From: Desulfovibrio sp.
GTDB taxonomy: Bacteria; Desulfobacterota; Desulfovibrionia; Desulfovibrionales; Desulfovibrionaceae
Length of the DNA stretch: 5,995 nt
Direction of reading: 5' to 3'
Assembly: GCA_022837365.1 (NCBI GenBank)
Contig: JALHHV010000165.1
Span: 1 to 5,995, forward strand
The notes below the pieces were generated by a model. It ran no database searches and was not told the DNA's origin. It worked only from the letters and a program-made list of their open reading frames with translations. The translations under genes were made by a program, and so were the position numbers. This document shows positions 4,935-5,995 of this stretch, piece by piece. The stretch's first letter is position 1. Every line of letters begins with the position of its first letter.

Positions 4935-4963
4935 TTGCGCTTCGGGGGGTAAAAGCCTATGAA
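4935..4963 (+). promoter_or_regulatory. Candidate promoter for purM
   Basis: TTGCGC (4935-4940, three of six consensus bases) and TATGAA (4958-4963, four of six) are 17 bp apart. Transcription would start near 4970, giving a leader of about 40 nt. The -35 overlaps the ribosome-binding region of the divergent gene. No promoter for that divergent gene could be picked out in the 87-bp gap. Confidence 0.4.
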
Positions 4964-4968
4964 GGGCT

Positions 4969-4983
4969 TCCGGAAAATCCGGA
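4969..4983 (+). repeat. Small hairpin / repeated TCCGGA in the purM leader
   Basis: TCCGG (4969-4973) and CCGGA (4979-4983) form a five-bp stem with an AAAAT loop. TCCGGA occurs twice, nine bases apart. It lies between the predicted start site and the purM Shine-Dalgarno (AAGGAG, 4995-5000). It is small, and could be an operator or simple leader structure. It shares the TCCGGA word with the RRM leader. Confidence 0.3.
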
Positions 4984-5009
4984 GCAGACGACCCAAGGAG
5001 CCTACGTCA

Positions 5010-5995
5010 ATGTCTGAGGACCGTTCCAAAGCCTACACCGATGCGGGGGTGGATATCAACGCCGGCAACGCCCTCGTGTCGCGCATCAAATCCATCGTCG
5101 CCCGCACGCACACCAATGGCGTGATATCCGACATCGGCGGGTTCGGCGGCCTGTTCAAGCCGGACCTTGCGGGGATGGACGAACCGGTCCTCGTCTCCTC
5201 CACCGACGGCGTGGGCACCAAGCTCAAGTGCGCCTTCCAGTTCGGCAGGCACGACACCGTGGGCATCGACCTTGTGGCCATGAGCGTCAACGACATTCTG
5301 GTGCAGGGCGCCCGGCCGCTGTTCTTCCTCGACTATTTCGCCACCGGCAAGCTGGACGTTGACGTGGCCGCCAGCGTCATCTCCGGCGTGGCGGAGGGGT
5401 GCCGCCGTTCCGGGTGCGCCCTGCTGGGCGGCGAGACCGCCGAAATGCCCGAGATGTACGCCCCCGGCGAATACGACCTGGCCGGGTTCTGCGTGGGCCT
5501 CGTGGACAACACGCGCATCGTGGACGGCTCGTCCATCCGAGTGGGTGACGCCATCATCGGCATCGCCTCCACCGGCCTGCACTCCAACGGCTACAGCCTG
5601 GCCCGCAAGGTGCTGGCCCAGAGCGGCCTGGGCGGCGACGACCCGCTGCCCGGCTCGGACCGCACCGTGGCCGACGTGCTGCTGGAACCCACCGCCATCT
5701 ACGTGGATATCGTGCGCTCGGTGATGCGCGACTTCGACATCAAGGGCATGGTGCACGTGACCGGCGGCGGCTTCTACGACAACATTCCCCGCGTACTGCC
5801 CGCCACCGTGGAGGCGCATATCGATTTCGGCTCGTGGACCGTGCCGCCGGTGTTCAACTGGCTGCTGGCCCAGGGCAACCTGACCTGGCCGGAAATGTTG
5901 CAGATATTCAACTGCGGCATCGGCTACATCATGATCGTCTCGCCCGACGTGTGCGACGAGGTGCTGGGCCGCGTCAACGCCATGCACGCCCAGGC
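5010..5995 (+). CDS. purM: Phosphoribosylformylglycinamidine cyclo-ligase (AIR synthetase), 3' end cut by window
   Basis: PurM closes the imidazole ring of purines, converting FGAM and ATP to aminoimidazole ribonucleotide in the cytoplasm. The visible 328 residues are colinear with the family, which is about 345-350 long, so roughly the last 20 residues are outside the window. Key blocks are SKAYTDAGVDINAGN (6-20), the ATP-binding STDGVGTKLK (64-73), GIDLVAMSVNDILVQGA (85-101), GGETAEMPEMY (140-150), STGLHSNGYSL (187-197), HVTGGGFYDNIPRVLP (249-264) and the NCGIG block (301-305). The start is supported by AAGGAG (4995-5000) nine bases upstream. It diverges from the amrS-side genes. No break or unusual residue was seen. 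Confidence 0.97.
   Translation, partial: MSEDRSKAYTDAGVDINAGNALVSRIKSIVARTHTNGVISDIGGFGGLFKPDLAGMDEPVLVSSTDGVGTKLKCAFQFGRHDTVGIDLVAMSVNDILVQGARPLFFLDYFATGKLDVDVAASVISGVAEGCRRSGCALLGGETAEMPEMYAPGEYDLAGFCVGLVDNTRIVDGSSIRVGDAIIGIASTGLHSNGYSLARKVLAQSGLGGDDPLPGSDRTVADVLLEPTAIYVDIVRSVMRDFDIKGMVHVTGGGFYDNIPRVLPATVEAHIDFGSWTVPPVFNWLLAQGNLTWPEMLQIFNCGIGYIMIVSPDVCDEVLGRVNAMHAQ

Noticed and set aside
5007..5987. Minus-strand open frame covering purM
   Set aside because: It is His/Val/Gly-rich and the exact antisense of a conserved enzyme; a shadow frame.

Overview
The window is GC-rich DNA with tightly packed bacterial genes. It most resembles the sulfate-reducing Desulfovibrionaceae (Desulfovibrio/Nitratidesulfovibrio type). 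That placement is an inference from base composition, the cysteine-rich iron-sulfur protein, an AmmeMemoRadiSam radical SAM enzyme beside a cobalamin adenosyltransferase, and the style of the small RRM protein and IF-1. No rRNA, tRNA, insertion sequence or CRISPR array is visible.

Layout. Positions 1-177 are a structured leader: a candidate promoter flanked and overlapped by two related palindromes, then an inverted repeat that can mask a Shine-Dalgarno. It precedes a single-domain RRM RNA-binding protein (178-444, +). A terminator (473-507) and a second compact hairpin (509-524) lie before infA (545-763, +), which has its own strong terminator (806-838). A GC-rich leader with a terminator-like stem-loop (927-978) precedes a 436-residue iron-sulfur protein (1002-2312, +) with 18 or more cysteines in motifs and an N-terminal winged-helix-like region.

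A hairpin at 2342-2368 separates this from convergent minus-strand genes. These are a 107-residue GIY-YIG-like protein with its own candidate promoter (2411-2734), and a likely operon of an exported low-complexity protein (4431-4922), amrS (3365-4390) and cobO (2858-3361). amrS and cobO are in the same reading frame, separated only by a UGA stop and one codon. Divergent from this operon is purM (5010 to window end, +, missing its last roughly 20 residues), with a candidate promoter and small hairpin in the 87-bp intergenic gap.

How the genes fit together. RRM protein plus IF-1 suggests an RNA-handling and translation-initiation pair, possibly stress- or temperature-responsive (inference). amrS plus cobO couples a radical SAM enzyme of unknown substrate to the last adenosylation step that makes adenosylcobalamin. 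purM is purine housekeeping. The best candidates for new biology are the RRM leader, the uncharacterised iron-sulfur protein with its leader hairpin, and the exported protein-amrS-cobO arrangement.
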